Shown in pieces: positions 16,901-24,707 of a stretch of 64,000 bases of DNA. The stretch is from positions 42,465 to 106,464 of the forward strand of contig JAKVBU010000014.1 of NCBI GenBank assembly GCA_022446885.1. Direction: 5' to 3'. The notes below the pieces were generated by a model. It did no database searches, was not told the DNA's origin, and saw only the letters and a program-made list of their open reading frames with translations. Source of the stretch: Phycisphaerales bacterium (lineage in GTDB: Bacteria > Planctomycetota > Phycisphaerae > Phycisphaerales > SM1A02). Positions within the stretch are counted from its first letter, which is position 1, and each line of letters begins with the position of its first letter. The position numbers and the translations under genes are program-made.

Positions 16901-17380
16901 AGTGAACTGGCCACACGCATGAATGACGAAGCGGCCAAGGCTGTTCGATATGGCGGCGTCGCGCCCATGGAAGCGCTGAAGTTTGTCTGCCTGAACCCAG
17001 CACGGCAACTGGGCATTGATCATCTGACGGGATCGCTGGAGAAGGGGAAGGCCGCCGATCTGGCAATTTGGAACCACCCACCGCTGAGCTCATATGCCCG
17101 GTGCGAGCAGACATGGATTGATGGTGCGCCCGTCTTCACACGGGCCGACGATGAAGCGATGAAGCAGCGTGACCGCGCCGAGCGAGCACGCCTTGTCGAG
17201 TTGATCCTGGCGCAGAGCCTGGGGAAGCCACCGTCGCCTCCCGATCCGGGTGAGTCTGAAACGACGACTGCATGGGTCAACCCCTATCACCAAGTCGAAG
17301 ATCACCGGGGTGTTTGCGGCGGCCACGCCCCCGCTGATGACCAGGCCACTGCCGTGCACACGCACGAGGAGGTGCACTGA
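13925..17380 (+). CDS. Large secreted protein with two amidohydrolase domains, the first degenerate
   Basis: An 1151-residue protein with a signal peptide (MLRAMLPAALTAVICLPTIA). Residues of about 25-430 have the amidohydrolase layout (VIEDATIVVRDGVIEAVG, then VVHAGFIEPARL), but the metal-binding HxH is missing. A strand-rich linker of about 90 residues beginning GIWIGQLEIPGAEF lies near 550-640. Residues of about 690-1120 form a complete amidohydrolase domain: GLIDCHSHTG (about 750), IHCHSYRQ (about 908), LQHILEGYKV (about 935) and the Asp in SFNSDDSE (about 987). It is related to imidazolonepropionase-type hydrolases, and the substrate is unknown. The stop overlaps the next gene's ATG by one base. 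Residues 1130 onward are low-complexity and His-rich. Confidence 0.88.
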   Translation: MLRAMLPAALTAVICLPTIADDPAPRPNGPFQRAHRCHALTGADVIVRPGEVIEDATIVVRDGVIEAVGTDVTIPPDARLWPCDDLVVHAGFIEPARLIDVDHEAGAGTHWNGMIHPQTDLATAHGGSLGESDIKALREAGWCVVAVHPGNGILRGTGTITTTDEAARHRLQYEGLLPQCAGTDRGGWGGGSGPGSLMGALALMRQVLMDARWQAAAESAAQRNRLEPPARRDDLAALLSASLGEHPMLFETDDVKDAMRAGALADELGLDIWIRGNGTEYRDLDGIASLNAPVIVPVKYPDRPKLDTIDAAQRTSLRTLQAWEQAPTNLRRLRDAGIRTVVTSDGLAPDKVVGALRGAISAGLTPDQALAAVTTQPASLLGIDGRCGTIEPGKAAHLVVRSDAPFEKDAKIKSVWVGGRPTELNPDPLVSMKSQGVLHIGDHRAPAEVDTDKKSISLTLADETKVKAKAFNRTGHRISAAVDGRLLGETNWVRLAGVITDKGITGRAVRPDGTSLPMSFALTDEVESEDATPDEQPVEVAEREDADPVAGIWIGQLEIPGAEFAPPFRLELQRDGAQVTGTIDIMDSQMPVEDARWNEADGTLRISRGLPGGGEASFNATITGNAMVGTAIGPMGEAPLSASREDAPEAGDETSEDEPEADVRYAGIPEAVPFPLGARGRFSPVEPQDVRIENATLWTCGPHGLIEDGCIVVRDGLLDYVGPIHTAPKSNGERVIDAEGMHVTPGLIDCHSHTGISGGVNEFSNACTAHVGIGDVVAGDDMNWYRQLAGGLTAANQLHGSANPIGGRNSVVKLRWGRPARAFPVEGAPTGIKFALGENVKRSSGRYPDTRMGVESFIRDRFAAASHYADTWDRWNGLSEEEQLKEMPPRWDARLETLAEILAGERLIHCHSYRQDEILALLRTCEAYGVRIGTLQHILEGYKVADAIADHGAGASSFSDWWAYKVEVMDAIPHNGSIMHDVGVVVSFNSDDSELATRMNDEAAKAVRYGGVAPMEALKFVCLNPARQLGIDHLTGSLEKGKAADLAIWNHPPLSSYARCEQTWIDGAPVFTRADDEAMKQRDRAERARLVELILAQSLGKPPSPPDPGESETTTAWVNPYHQVEDHRGVCGGHAPADDQATAVHTHEEVH

Positions 17381-18708
17381 TGCGAGTAGCCACAAGAACC
17401 GCACTGATCGTCGCCATGTCGCTGGCGTCCCTTGCATCGGTCGCTCAGGCTCAGTCGCGCCAGGTGCCCGGCGCCGACCAGGATGGCCCACTGCTCTTCA
17501 AGGATGCGGTGATCCACCCGGTCAGTAGCCCGATGATTGAGCAGGGTTGGATGCTTGTTGAAGACGGCCGTATCAGCGCCATCGGCGGTGGCGAGTTGCC
17601 CCGTGGCACTCGCTCACGTGTGATCAACCTGAATGGACGCCATGTCTATCCGGGGCTTGTCGCTGCTGATTCGCTGCTGGGCCTGTCAGAGACGGGCGCT
17701 GTCGATGTCACCCACGACTACGACGAGCAAGGCTCCATTACGCCCGAAGCGCGGGCGGTCGTTGCGATCAACCCCGACAGCGACATCATTCCCGTCACAC
17801 GGCAGGCGGGCATTCTCACGGCCCTTGTCGTGCCCAGTGGAGGCCGACTGCCCGGCAAGGCTGCAGCCATTCGGCTCGATGGCTGGACGTGGGAGGACCT
17901 CGCCATCGAGGGTGACGCCGGGCTCGTCATCGAATGGCCGGGCACTGAACGCAGCGGCTGGGGGCGGCGAGGCGGCGGAGGCGGTGCAACCAACAGCGGC
18001 GCCGATCGGAACATCGAGGAATTGAACCGGACCTTCGACGAAGCGCAAGCTTGGCTCAACGCCCGCCAGGCCGATCCAGCCTTGCCGCTCGACAGCCGGT
18101 GGGCTGCGATGGCCCCTGCCATCGAGGGCACTCAGCCGGTGTTCATCAAGGCCTCGACAGCTGGGCAGATTGCGACGGCTGTGGCGTGGGCAAAGGGCCG
18201 CAATCTCGATGCTGTGATCGTGGGCGGCGAGGAAGCAGACCGCGTGGCCAACATTCTGATTGAGGCGGATGTACCAGTAGTCGTGCGAGGCACGCACCGC
18301 TATCCGGTGGCCCGCCACGAGGCTGTTGACGAGCCACACACTCTGCCTCGGCGGCTGCGCGATCTGGGCGTTCGATTCTGCATCGCCCCACGCGACCGCC
18401 CCGCTCACCTGCGGAATCTGCCTCACCATGCCGCCACCGCCGTGGCCAATGGACTGACGCCGGATGAAGGGCTCCGCAGCATCACCATCGACGCTGCCGA
18501 GATCATCGGCGTGGGCGATCGTCTGGGCTCATTGGAACCGGGCAAGGCGGCCACCTTCATCGTGACCAACGGCGACCCGCTGGAGATGACCACTCAGGTG
18601 GAACAGGCCTACATCGACGGTCGAGCCGTCGAATTGGAGAGCCGCCAGAGCGAGTTGCGTGACAAGTATCGCGAGAAGTACACGCGACAGGGCCGCATCG
18701 CGTCCTGA
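17380..18708 (+). CDS. Secreted amidohydrolase-like protein without metal-binding HxH
   Basis: A 442-residue protein with a signal peptide (MSLASLASVAQAQS region). It keeps the outer beta-domain of amidohydrolases (MIEQGWMLVEDGRISAIGGG) and the terminal SLEPGKAATFIVTNGDP strand. Where the HxH metal motif should follow HVYPGLVA, it reads ADSLLGLSE. A Gly-rich stretch (GWGRRGGGGGATNSG) interrupts the barrel near residue 190. It starts on the stop codon of the preceding double-domain protein (TGATG), so the two are coupled and may form a complex in which this chain is a non-catalytic partner (inference). Family membership is well supported; activity is doubtful. Confidence 0.85.
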   Translation: MRVATRTALIVAMSLASLASVAQAQSRQVPGADQDGPLLFKDAVIHPVSSPMIEQGWMLVEDGRISAIGGGELPRGTRSRVINLNGRHVYPGLVAADSLLGLSETGAVDVTHDYDEQGSITPEARAVVAINPDSDIIPVTRQAGILTALVVPSGGRLPGKAAAIRLDGWTWEDLAIEGDAGLVIEWPGTERSGWGRRGGGGGATNSGADRNIEELNRTFDEAQAWLNARQADPALPLDSRWAAMAPAIEGTQPVFIKASTAGQIATAVAWAKGRNLDAVIVGGEEADRVANILIEADVPVVVRGTHRYPVARHEAVDEPHTLPRRLRDLGVRFCIAPRDRPAHLRNLPHHAATAVANGLTPDEGLRSITIDAAEIIGVGDRLGSLEPGKAATFIVTNGDPLEMTTQVEQAYIDGRAVELESRQSELRDKYREKYTRQGRIAS

Positions 18709-18723
18709 GTCGATATCTTGACC

Positions 18724-18916
18724 ACCGGAATGAGGTTCCGGAACATGAGCCAGCGGTTGGCCCATGCTCCGGCGAAGAGGAAAGTGCGGTTTCAGTCCGC
18801 CGCGGTGTCGCCGCCGTAGGGCCCCTCCCCAAGCAGGGGAGCAACCTGATCAGTGTCACTGCTCATGTGAGCGGGAAGACGATCAGGCCATGGGCCTCAG
18901 CCGGAAGACCTGCCCG
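18724..18916 (+). promoter_or_regulatory. Cobalamin (B12) riboswitch
   Basis: The region between the amidohydrolase operon and the next ORF carries the conserved cobalamin riboswitch elements in order. These are GGTTCCGG, a GAAGAGGAAA core (18774-18783), the GGTTTCAGTCC box (18788-18798, consensus GGTGNRANTCC) in a GCGG/CCGC stem, GCGGTGTCGCCGCC (18802-18815), AGTGTCACTG, GGGAAG (18873-18878), and the closing AGCCGGAAGACCTGCC (18899-18914). CCTGATC (18845-18851) pairs with GATCAGG (18881-18887), enclosing a GCTCA-TG-TGAGC hairpin. The aptamer ends about 45 bases before the ATG at 18960. A G/C-rich inverted segment in between could act as a ribosome-binding-site sequestering helix. Called by eye against the family consensus. 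Confidence 0.88.
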
Positions 18917-18959
18917 TTCCCCTGTCGCGCGCCGCGCACACGGCGCTCGGGAGCACATC

Positions 18960-19520
18960 ATGTTGCGCATCTTCTGCATCGCGGCCACTGCGGCCATGTC
19001 CACGCCAGCAATCGCCGATTTGGTCATTGACGAATCGACGGGCGCAACGCTTGACCTCACGGCATCGGCCGGTAGTGGCGAGTTCACCGCATATGTCGTG
19101 ATCGACTTCGAACACACCGGCGGTGGCTCCTTCGCCTTCTCCTACAGTTTCGACGGCGAGGCCACCGTGCACGATGCACTCTTTGCGTTGGTCGATCAAG
19201 GGCTCGACTACGCCTTTGACGACTTCGGCGAGTGGGGCATCTTCGCCGTCAACTTCGGTTGGGGAGGCGCAGTGGGCGACGCCCAGAACTACTGGGCTCA
19301 CTCGCTGGTGACGCCCGATGGTTCAGGCACCGTCGACTGGTCTGATGCCATGAGCAGTGTGGACACCACCTGGCTCTCCGATGGCCTGCTCAGCGGCTGG
19401 TACAACGGGTTCAACGACGACTACTCGGCGATCACCCCTTCGCTGCCGCTTACTGTTCCTACTCCAGGCGCGATCGGGCTGATCGGGTTGCTGGTGATTG
19501 GCAGCAGACGTCGCCGCTGA
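18960..19520 (+). CDS. Small secreted protein under a B12 riboswitch, with a C-terminal sorting tail
   Basis: A 186-residue protein. It has a signal peptide (MLRIFCIAATAAMSTPAIA) and ends with VPTPGAIGLIGLLVIGSRRRR, a Pro motif, hydrophobic helix and Arg cluster resembling PEP-CTERM-type sorting tails. The middle (FSYSFDGEATVHDALFALVD, then YWAHSLVTPDG and a WYNG-like end) resembles the transcobalamin-like beta domain (DUF4430: T-x-x-D-A-L, then W-x-Y-x-x-x-x-D/NG). That resemblance is my inference and is weak. Together with the riboswitch just upstream it suggests a surface protein for corrinoid capture. The ATG at 18960 is preferred over an upstream ATG lying inside the riboswitch. Confidence 0.82.
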   Translation: MLRIFCIAATAAMSTPAIADLVIDESTGATLDLTASAGSGEFTAYVVIDFEHTGGGSFAFSYSFDGEATVHDALFALVDQGLDYAFDDFGEWGIFAVNFGWGGAVGDAQNYWAHSLVTPDGSGTVDWSDAMSSVDTTWLSDGLLSGWYNGFNDDYSAITPSLPLTVPTPGAIGLIGLLVIGSRRRR

Positions 19521-19525
19521 TCAGA

Positions 19526-22120
19526 TCAGAACGTCCAGTTCGAGAGCAGCGTGATGAGATCGTGGATGTCCACGACGCCGTTGGTGTCGTAGTCATCCGG
19601 GCTGTACACCTGCCACTGTGACTGACCTGTGGTGTCACCCCAGTGCTCGATGAGCTGAATCAGGTCATCTCGATCAACCAGGCCATCGAGATTGCCATCA
19701 CCGGGCGTAGTCGCGAACACATGCAGCCACAAGCCGGTTTCATCGACGGACACCGATAGCTGGGCGCCATATTGCCACCCCCAGTCGTTGGCTATCTCAA
19801 TACTGTCAAATGAGCCTGTGATGGCTCCAGTCATGATCGGGCAGATCGTGCCCGCATGCAGGCCCTCGCTACTTTGGCCATTGGTGTGGTCCCCATCGCC
19901 GATGACGCTCAACTCAAGTGTTCCACCCAACTCAATATTGTCGGCTTGCACCATGCCCTGGCTGTGATACACGCCGCCAAACCTAATCGAGTGTTCTCCA
20001 CCCTGAAAAGTGATCGAGTCACTGACAATCTTGACCTCGGGCTCGAGGGAGATCGTGCCTACAGAGATGGTCTGGGCCTGCAGGGTGGAGTCATCCTCAA
20101 CAGTGACCCACCCGTTAGTTGCGGCCAGGGTGCTGGACACGGCCAACTCGGCCCCATCAAACAGGTACAGTCCACCATCACACTGCAACCATGCCGTTGT
20201 CATCCGGGCTCCTGGCGCCGCGATCGAGAGATACCCGTCGGAAGCGACATCGGTGCCGCCGTTCACTGTCAGGTCAGCCTCTTCTTGCACAAAGACCACG
20301 TTGTCGGACACGGAGTCGCCTACGCCCTGACCCACCAACAGCCGCGATGACACAGTCACCGCTGCATCACCATAGAACCCCAGCGTGCCGTGATTGGAGT
20401 CGCTACCACCTCCAACTTGAATCTCACACTGCAGATCAGATGCAGCACCGCTGTTCACATAAATGGCGGCCTCGCTGACTGCCTCAGCTGCTGGAATCTC
20501 CAGTGTGCCCGATGCAACCGAGATGTCGCCCTCCACCCGCAAAGTGCCACCTCGCATGTCAAGCTGGCCAGCACGATCGATCCCCAATTCACCGCACGTA
20601 GCAGACGCGTTGTTGTTGATGATCAGCCCCCCATACCCGGACAGGTCGATCTTGCCACCAACCTCGAGTCGCCCTTCATGGAGGCTGCAGTAGCCAAAGC
20701 TCTCATGGTCGCTCTCCCAATATCGACCGATGTTCAGATCTCCACTCACTGAGACCTTGCAGGCCCACCAGGAGGGATCGGCTGCACTGGGATCACCCAC
20801 ATCCATCCGCGAGATTGGAAGCGCGTTGGGACCAGCCCCAATCACAACATCGCCCAACACACTCAACTCGCCACGATGCACATCAGCCAGCATTGCGCCA
20901 CCGGCAGATCCCAGCACCAGATCACCGCCGACGGTCATGGTGGGATCGGCGACTGAGGTTGCATTCTCCGGCCGACGCATTGTGAGCCCCGTGATCACGC
21001 CGGCTGTCTGATGATGAAACTCGGCATTCGCCAGCACGGTCATGTCGGCAGCCCCCTCGAGGACAAGCGATCCACCGTTCAGGGCTACAAGTGATCGCAT
21101 CGTCGAGTAACTGCGATTGGTGTCATCTTCCACCCCATCAAGATCGACGCTCGAAATCACAAGTTGAGCAGTGCTCTCCTCCCCTGCCCCGCCCAATGTG
21201 AGTGTGCCGTTGATGGCATTCATGGTCGCACCGTGCACCAGTCGGATTGCCTCATCGGGTTCGGCGAACTCCCAACCAGATCGCAGATGCAGCCCCTCGT
21301 ATGGGATTTTGAGAATCCCACCTCGCACTTCCGTTGTTCCCCTGAGGGTGAAGAAGTCAACATTGCCCGTCCACAAATCGAGGCCACTGCACACCAATGG
21401 GCCACTGACGTGCACCTGGGCGTAGTCACTGCCAGTCTCACAGCCAATGACGCCCTCGACACGAGTAGAGCCGTCGATCGCTGACATGAACGCGGCGGGT
21501 TCACTCTGCGATCCGCTCAAGAGAACGCTCCCATCAATTGACAGGTCTCCATAGAAGTTGTTCAGTGAACCCCCCTGAATGGAGGCGTCGCCAGTGATGT
21601 TGACAATCGAGTTCTGGTACATGGAGAGATGGGGCGTTGAGCCATCGCTGATCAGATACAGATCGCCATTGACGTCCATTCGGCAACCATCATTAACGGC
21701 GAACAGCCCTTTCGAGACGAGGAGATTCGTCTGCATCCAGTGACTCTGGAAGAGCCGCATGACGCCACCCTTGTAGATATCGACTCGAGCGCACGACAGA
21801 TCAGGCAGATCGTCAGCGCCAGACGCCTCGTCACCGATCATCCTGATCTCTGTCGCTTCATCGACCGTGATCTGAAGGACTGACTGGATCCAGTCTGCGT
21901 GATCTGAAGGCCGCCACTGACAAGTTCCGAACGTTTCAGGATCCGGATCATCGCCAAATCGCACCTGCGAACTCGGTCCCGGGACACCTGTCGGCGACCA
22001 ATTGCTCGATGCCCAGGCCTCGGTGCCTGCCCAAGTCCAATTGACCACCTCTGCAGCCGACAGAGTGGAACACAGGCCTATCGCCGTCATCATCAGCGTC
22101 ATTGATGGTCTTCGTCGCAT
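19526..22120 (-). CDS. Large secreted beta-repeat protein with dockerin-like C-terminus
   Basis: An 864-residue secreted protein. GGGAGG precedes the ATG at 22120 by about 6 bases, and a signal peptide (MTLMMTAIGLCSTLSA) follows. The body is a long run of irregular beta repeats rich in G, S, T, V and D (for example VVNWTWAGTEAWASSNWSPTG, split here by its Trp-rich start, and GLYLFDGAEL), consistent with a beta-helix or autotransporter passenger-like stalk. The last about 60 residues hold two calcium-loop repeats, GDGNLDGLVDRDDLIQLI and YDTNGVVDIHDLITLLSNW, typical of dockerin type I modules. No enzyme motif was recognised; adhesion or a structural role is plausible. It converges on the riboswitch-controlled gene with a 5-base gap. 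Confidence 0.82.
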   Translation of the reverse strand: MRRRPSMTLMMTAIGLCSTLSAAEVVNWTWAGTEAWASSNWSPTGVPGPSSQVRFGDDPDPETFGTCQWRPSDHADWIQSVLQITVDEATEIRMIGDEASGADDLPDLSCARVDIYKGGVMRLFQSHWMQTNLLVSKGLFAVNDGCRMDVNGDLYLISDGSTPHLSMYQNSIVNITGDASIQGGSLNNFYGDLSIDGSVLLSGSQSEPAAFMSAIDGSTRVEGVIGCETGSDYAQVHVSGPLVCSGLDLWTGNVDFFTLRGTTEVRGGILKIPYEGLHLRSGWEFAEPDEAIRLVHGATMNAINGTLTLGGAGEESTAQLVISSVDLDGVEDDTNRSYSTMRSLVALNGGSLVLEGAADMTVLANAEFHHQTAGVITGLTMRRPENATSVADPTMTVGGDLVLGSAGGAMLADVHRGELSVLGDVVIGAGPNALPISRMDVGDPSAADPSWWACKVSVSGDLNIGRYWESDHESFGYCSLHEGRLEVGGKIDLSGYGGLIINNNASATCGELGIDRAGQLDMRGGTLRVEGDISVASGTLEIPAAEAVSEAAIYVNSGAASDLQCEIQVGGGSDSNHGTLGFYGDAAVTVSSRLLVGQGVGDSVSDNVVFVQEEADLTVNGGTDVASDGYLSIAAPGARMTTAWLQCDGGLYLFDGAELAVSSTLAATNGWVTVEDDSTLQAQTISVGTISLEPEVKIVSDSITFQGGEHSIRFGGVYHSQGMVQADNIELGGTLELSVIGDGDHTNGQSSEGLHAGTICPIMTGAITGSFDSIEIANDWGWQYGAQLSVSVDETGLWLHVFATTPGDGNLDGLVDRDDLIQLIEHWGDTTGQSQWQVYSPDDYDTNGVVDIHDLITLLSNWTF

Positions 22121-22315
22121 GTGCAGCCTCCCGAGCATGCGAGTTGCACACTCAACAGGAAGAGAGGCGCCAGGCCGCCGCTTCATGCGTCAAAAAACCG
22201 CAACGCCGCCGGAAAATGGCACAAAGGCCAGTGGCATCGGCCACGAATTGGGGCCACTGGGCATTCTGGAGTTCACCGTGCAGCGAAGCGTGGTGGGCGG
22301 CTGAGCGCCCCTCTG

Positions 22316-23185
22316 TCAGGGTGTGCCTTGCTCGACGAATCGGCTCCCATCCCGCTGAGCTCGATGGCAGGCGCCACAGGCGGCATCCATCTGGAGCAAG
22401 ATGTGATCAGCCTGAGGTAAATCACCTTCCGCCAGGGCTTCTTCAAGACTGAGCGCAGCCTCGACCTGCTGTCGGAAGGCCTCGGCCAGTAGTGGATCGC
22501 TGCCGCCAACTTCAACATGCGTTGAAGCAGCCCGGAGCAGATCGGTCACTGCCGCGGCGTCCGCATCTGGGGCCAGATCGGGATGCGTCTGTGACGCCTT
22601 CCAGCCATTACCAGCAGCCTGACGAATGCGCGTCCAAGCCCGATCGAGGCGAGCCATCGCCTGCGCCATTGACCTGACCTGTCGGTGTGGCACCAGAGTG
22701 GCCTTGAGGCCTTGCAGCACCTTGTCAGGCACAGGCGATGCCGTTGAAACAGCCCGCCACAAGCCGGGGTAGGCCTTTGAGGTACCGCATCGCTCCAGCA
22801 AAGCCACAGCTTCTTCAGCGCTCACCCGTCCGAGCCGCTGAAGCAAATGAACCGCTGCGGCCGGGCCTCGATGCTTGCCATGGTGACAGTGAATGAAGAG
22901 CGGCCTGGGGCAGTCGCGCCAAGCCACAAGTAGCGCGTTGGCCTGCTCCGCCGAAATGCCGGTGTAGACGATTGGAATGTGGACACGCCGAATGTGGGGG
23001 TGCCCCTTCTGCTGCGGAGGCAACGCATCGACCGACACGATCGTGCCCACGCCGGCCTCATGCAGGGTGTCTACACCAATCGATGCTGGCCCGGTCCACA
23101 CATCGTGATCCAGACGGGTCAGATTGGGATCAGAGCCCGCTGCCGTTGCCACCACCAGCCAGCAAACCCAGAAACTCGCGAGCAC
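22316..23185 (-). CDS. Exported dual-specificity-phosphatase-like protein fused to a cytochrome c'-like domain
   Basis: A 289-residue protein from a GTG start directly abutting the lipoprotein stop. Residues 1-17 are a signal peptide (FWVCWLVVATAAG). Residues 25-145 have the layout of a dual-specificity/tyrosine phosphatase with the active-site loop HCHHGKHRG (Cys100, Arg106). Residues of about 165-280 are a helical region with a late CGACH (Cys270, Cys273, His274), the heme-attachment motif at the position typical of cytochrome c' (four-helix class II). The heme ligation fits a periplasmic location. The pairing of a cysteine phosphatase with a c-type heme in one exported chain is unusual and could be redox-gated (inference). 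Function unknown. Confidence 0.8.
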   Translation of the reverse strand: MLASFWVCWLVVATAAGSDPNLTRLDHDVWTGPASIGVDTLHEAGVGTIVSVDALPPQQKGHPHIRRVHIPIVYTGISAEQANALLVAWRDCPRPLFIHCHHGKHRGPAAAVHLLQRLGRVSAEEAVALLERCGTSKAYPGLWRAVSTASPVPDKVLQGLKATLVPHRQVRSMAQAMARLDRAWTRIRQAAGNGWKASQTHPDLAPDADAAAVTDLLRAASTHVEVGGSDPLLAEAFRQQVEAALSLEEALAEGDLPQADHILLQMDAACGACHRAQRDGSRFVEQGTP

Positions 23186-23539
23186 TCAGCCGTCTTCCTG
23201 CGAGCGTTGCAGTTCTCGTCGCAAGCGGGCGTTCTCCCGCTCAAGTTCCAATTGTCTTTGCAGGCGTTCGTTCTCGGCGCGGAGTTGCTCGTCTTGGGCC
23301 CCTCGGGCCCGCTCGCGTTCCTCGGCCTTGGACTTGTCCTCTTCATTTCCGATGGCATATCCGGCGCCCGCTCCGATTCCGGCCCCGATAAGCGTGCCAG
23401 CTGTGTTGCCGCCGATGGCCTGCCCGGCCAGTGCCCCCACGCCGGCACCGATCAGGGCACCACTTTGGGCGTCGTTTTTGCACCCGGTCAGGGCAAGACC
23501 CGCAGCCAGAGCGCAAACAACCAAGACTGATGACTTCAT
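23186..23539 (-). CDS. Glycine-zipper lipoprotein with C-terminal coiled coil
   Basis: A 117-residue lipoprotein. The ATG at 23539 gives MKSSVLVVCALAAGLALTGC with a clean lipobox (LTGC, Cys20). The mature part has a glycine-zipper repeat (GALIGAGVGALAGQAIGG, GTLIGAGIGAGAGYAIG), as in OmpA/YMGG-type outer-membrane small lipoproteins. It ends in a charged heptad coiled coil (about residues 70-110, RAENERLQRQLELER). It probably sits in the outer membrane or periplasm as a structural or stress-envelope factor. The next gene starts at the base after its stop, so both are likely co-expressed. Confidence 0.85.
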   Translation of the reverse strand: MKSSVLVVCALAAGLALTGCKNDAQSGALIGAGVGALAGQAIGGNTAGTLIGAGIGAGAGYAIGNEEDKSKAEERERARGAQDEQLRAENERLQRQLELERENARLRRELQRSQEDG

Positions 23540-23675
23540 GCGTAGATCCTCCACCTGCGAGTATCCAGTCCAGATACCACATGGTCAACACGGCACCTGC
23601 TGCGAATTGCAACTCTCCCCTTCGTAATTACCAGTGCACGGTGTAGGCTGCCCTGTTGAGGACAGGAGACTCCGC

Positions 23676-24707
23676 ATGCCCGTTCAGAAGTCGTTTTTTG
23701 CCCTCTCACCGCTGATCGCGTCAGTGGCCCTCGCTGCAGACTTCCCGGTCAACGAAGGGTCGAGCGCCGACATCAATGGCGGCATCAACGTCGCCCTCGA
23801 GGGCAACCTCATCGGCGACTGGGACGAGGAGACCTACCCTGAGGGCACCCTCACCCAGCCGGGCATCTGGGGCGGCTCCGGGAACAACGAGATCCCACTG
23901 GAGATGGGCATGGGCGTCGTGATGGACTTCGCCGGCGATGTCACGGGCGGCATGTCGATCGACCTCGACGCTGATCTCGGGGCATGCTTCATTGACGATC
24001 TGGACTGGGACCTGCTTGGCGGGGGAACGGCAACTGCAACGCTCAACATGTCGCTGCTTTACGACACGTTCCACACCGAACAGCCGGACGCCTTGTACAT
24101 CGGTGGCTTCCCGATTGAACTGCCCCTGGGTGAAGCAACTGTCAGCGAGGCCATTTTCTCTCAGGCTGGCGCAGGTGCCGGCACGGCAACCGAAATGCCC
24201 GGAGCGCCGGGCATGTGGGAACTCAATGCCGTTGTGCCAGGCATGGCTGCGATCACGTTGGAGTTCTTCGAGAACTCCTGGCCGCTGGAGTTGCCCGCCT
24301 CACTGGTGCTCACCGGCACTTGGACCCAGACCGAGAGCGGTGCTGAGGTTGCGTTGTCGGCGACGTTTCAAGTTGACGAGACGGTTGATCTTCCCGGTGA
24401 ACAGCTGCCGCCGATCCCATTCGAACTGCCCACGATCGTGCCCCCGGGTGACTTCGCCGGCGTGTACCTTAACCTCGCACCAACGAGTGCCGGGGTGCAG
24501 TTTGATCTCAACGCGCTCGTCACTGCGCAGGCAGAGGAAGACGATGCCATTCCCGGTGATGCCAACGGCGACGGCGTCGTGAACGCTGACGATCTCCTTG
24601 CGGTGCTCGCTGCTTGGGGCCCTTGTGAGGGCTGCAGCGAGGATCTCGACGGCAATGGCGTGGTCGGCGTCGATGAGATTCTGCTCATCATCGCCAACTG
24701 GGGCTGA
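23676..24707 (+). CDS. Secreted protein with dockerin-like C-terminus
   Basis: A 343-residue secreted protein. AGGAG precedes the ATG at 23676, and a signal peptide (FFALSPLIASVALA) follows. The central approximately 250 residues are a beta-rich acidic region (GGINVALEGNLIGDWDEETY) with no motif I recognise. The C-terminus carries two EF-hand-like loops, DANGDGVVNADDLLAVL and DLDGNGVVGVDEILLII, with the closing NWG. That is a dockerin type I pattern for binding a cohesin partner or calcium-stabilised anchoring. It converges on the 925-residue dockerin protein with adjacent stop codons and no spacer. Confidence 0.8.
   Translation: MPVQKSFFALSPLIASVALAADFPVNEGSSADINGGINVALEGNLIGDWDEETYPEGTLTQPGIWGGSGNNEIPLEMGMGVVMDFAGDVTGGMSIDLDADLGACFIDDLDWDLLGGGTATATLNMSLLYDTFHTEQPDALYIGGFPIELPLGEATVSEAIFSQAGAGAGTATEMPGAPGMWELNAVVPGMAAITLEFFENSWPLELPASLVLTGTWTQTESGAEVALSATFQVDETVDLPGEQLPPIPFELPTIVPPGDFAGVYLNLAPTSAGVQFDLNALVTAQAEEDDAIPGDANGDGVVNADDLLAVLAAWGPCEGCSEDLDGNGVVGVDEILLIIANWG

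Noticed and set aside
22979..23530. Long plus-strand frames opposite the phosphatase-cytochrome and lipoprotein genes
   Set aside because: The minus strand has a signal peptide, a lipobox, HCX5R and CxxCH motifs, so the plus frames are shadows.
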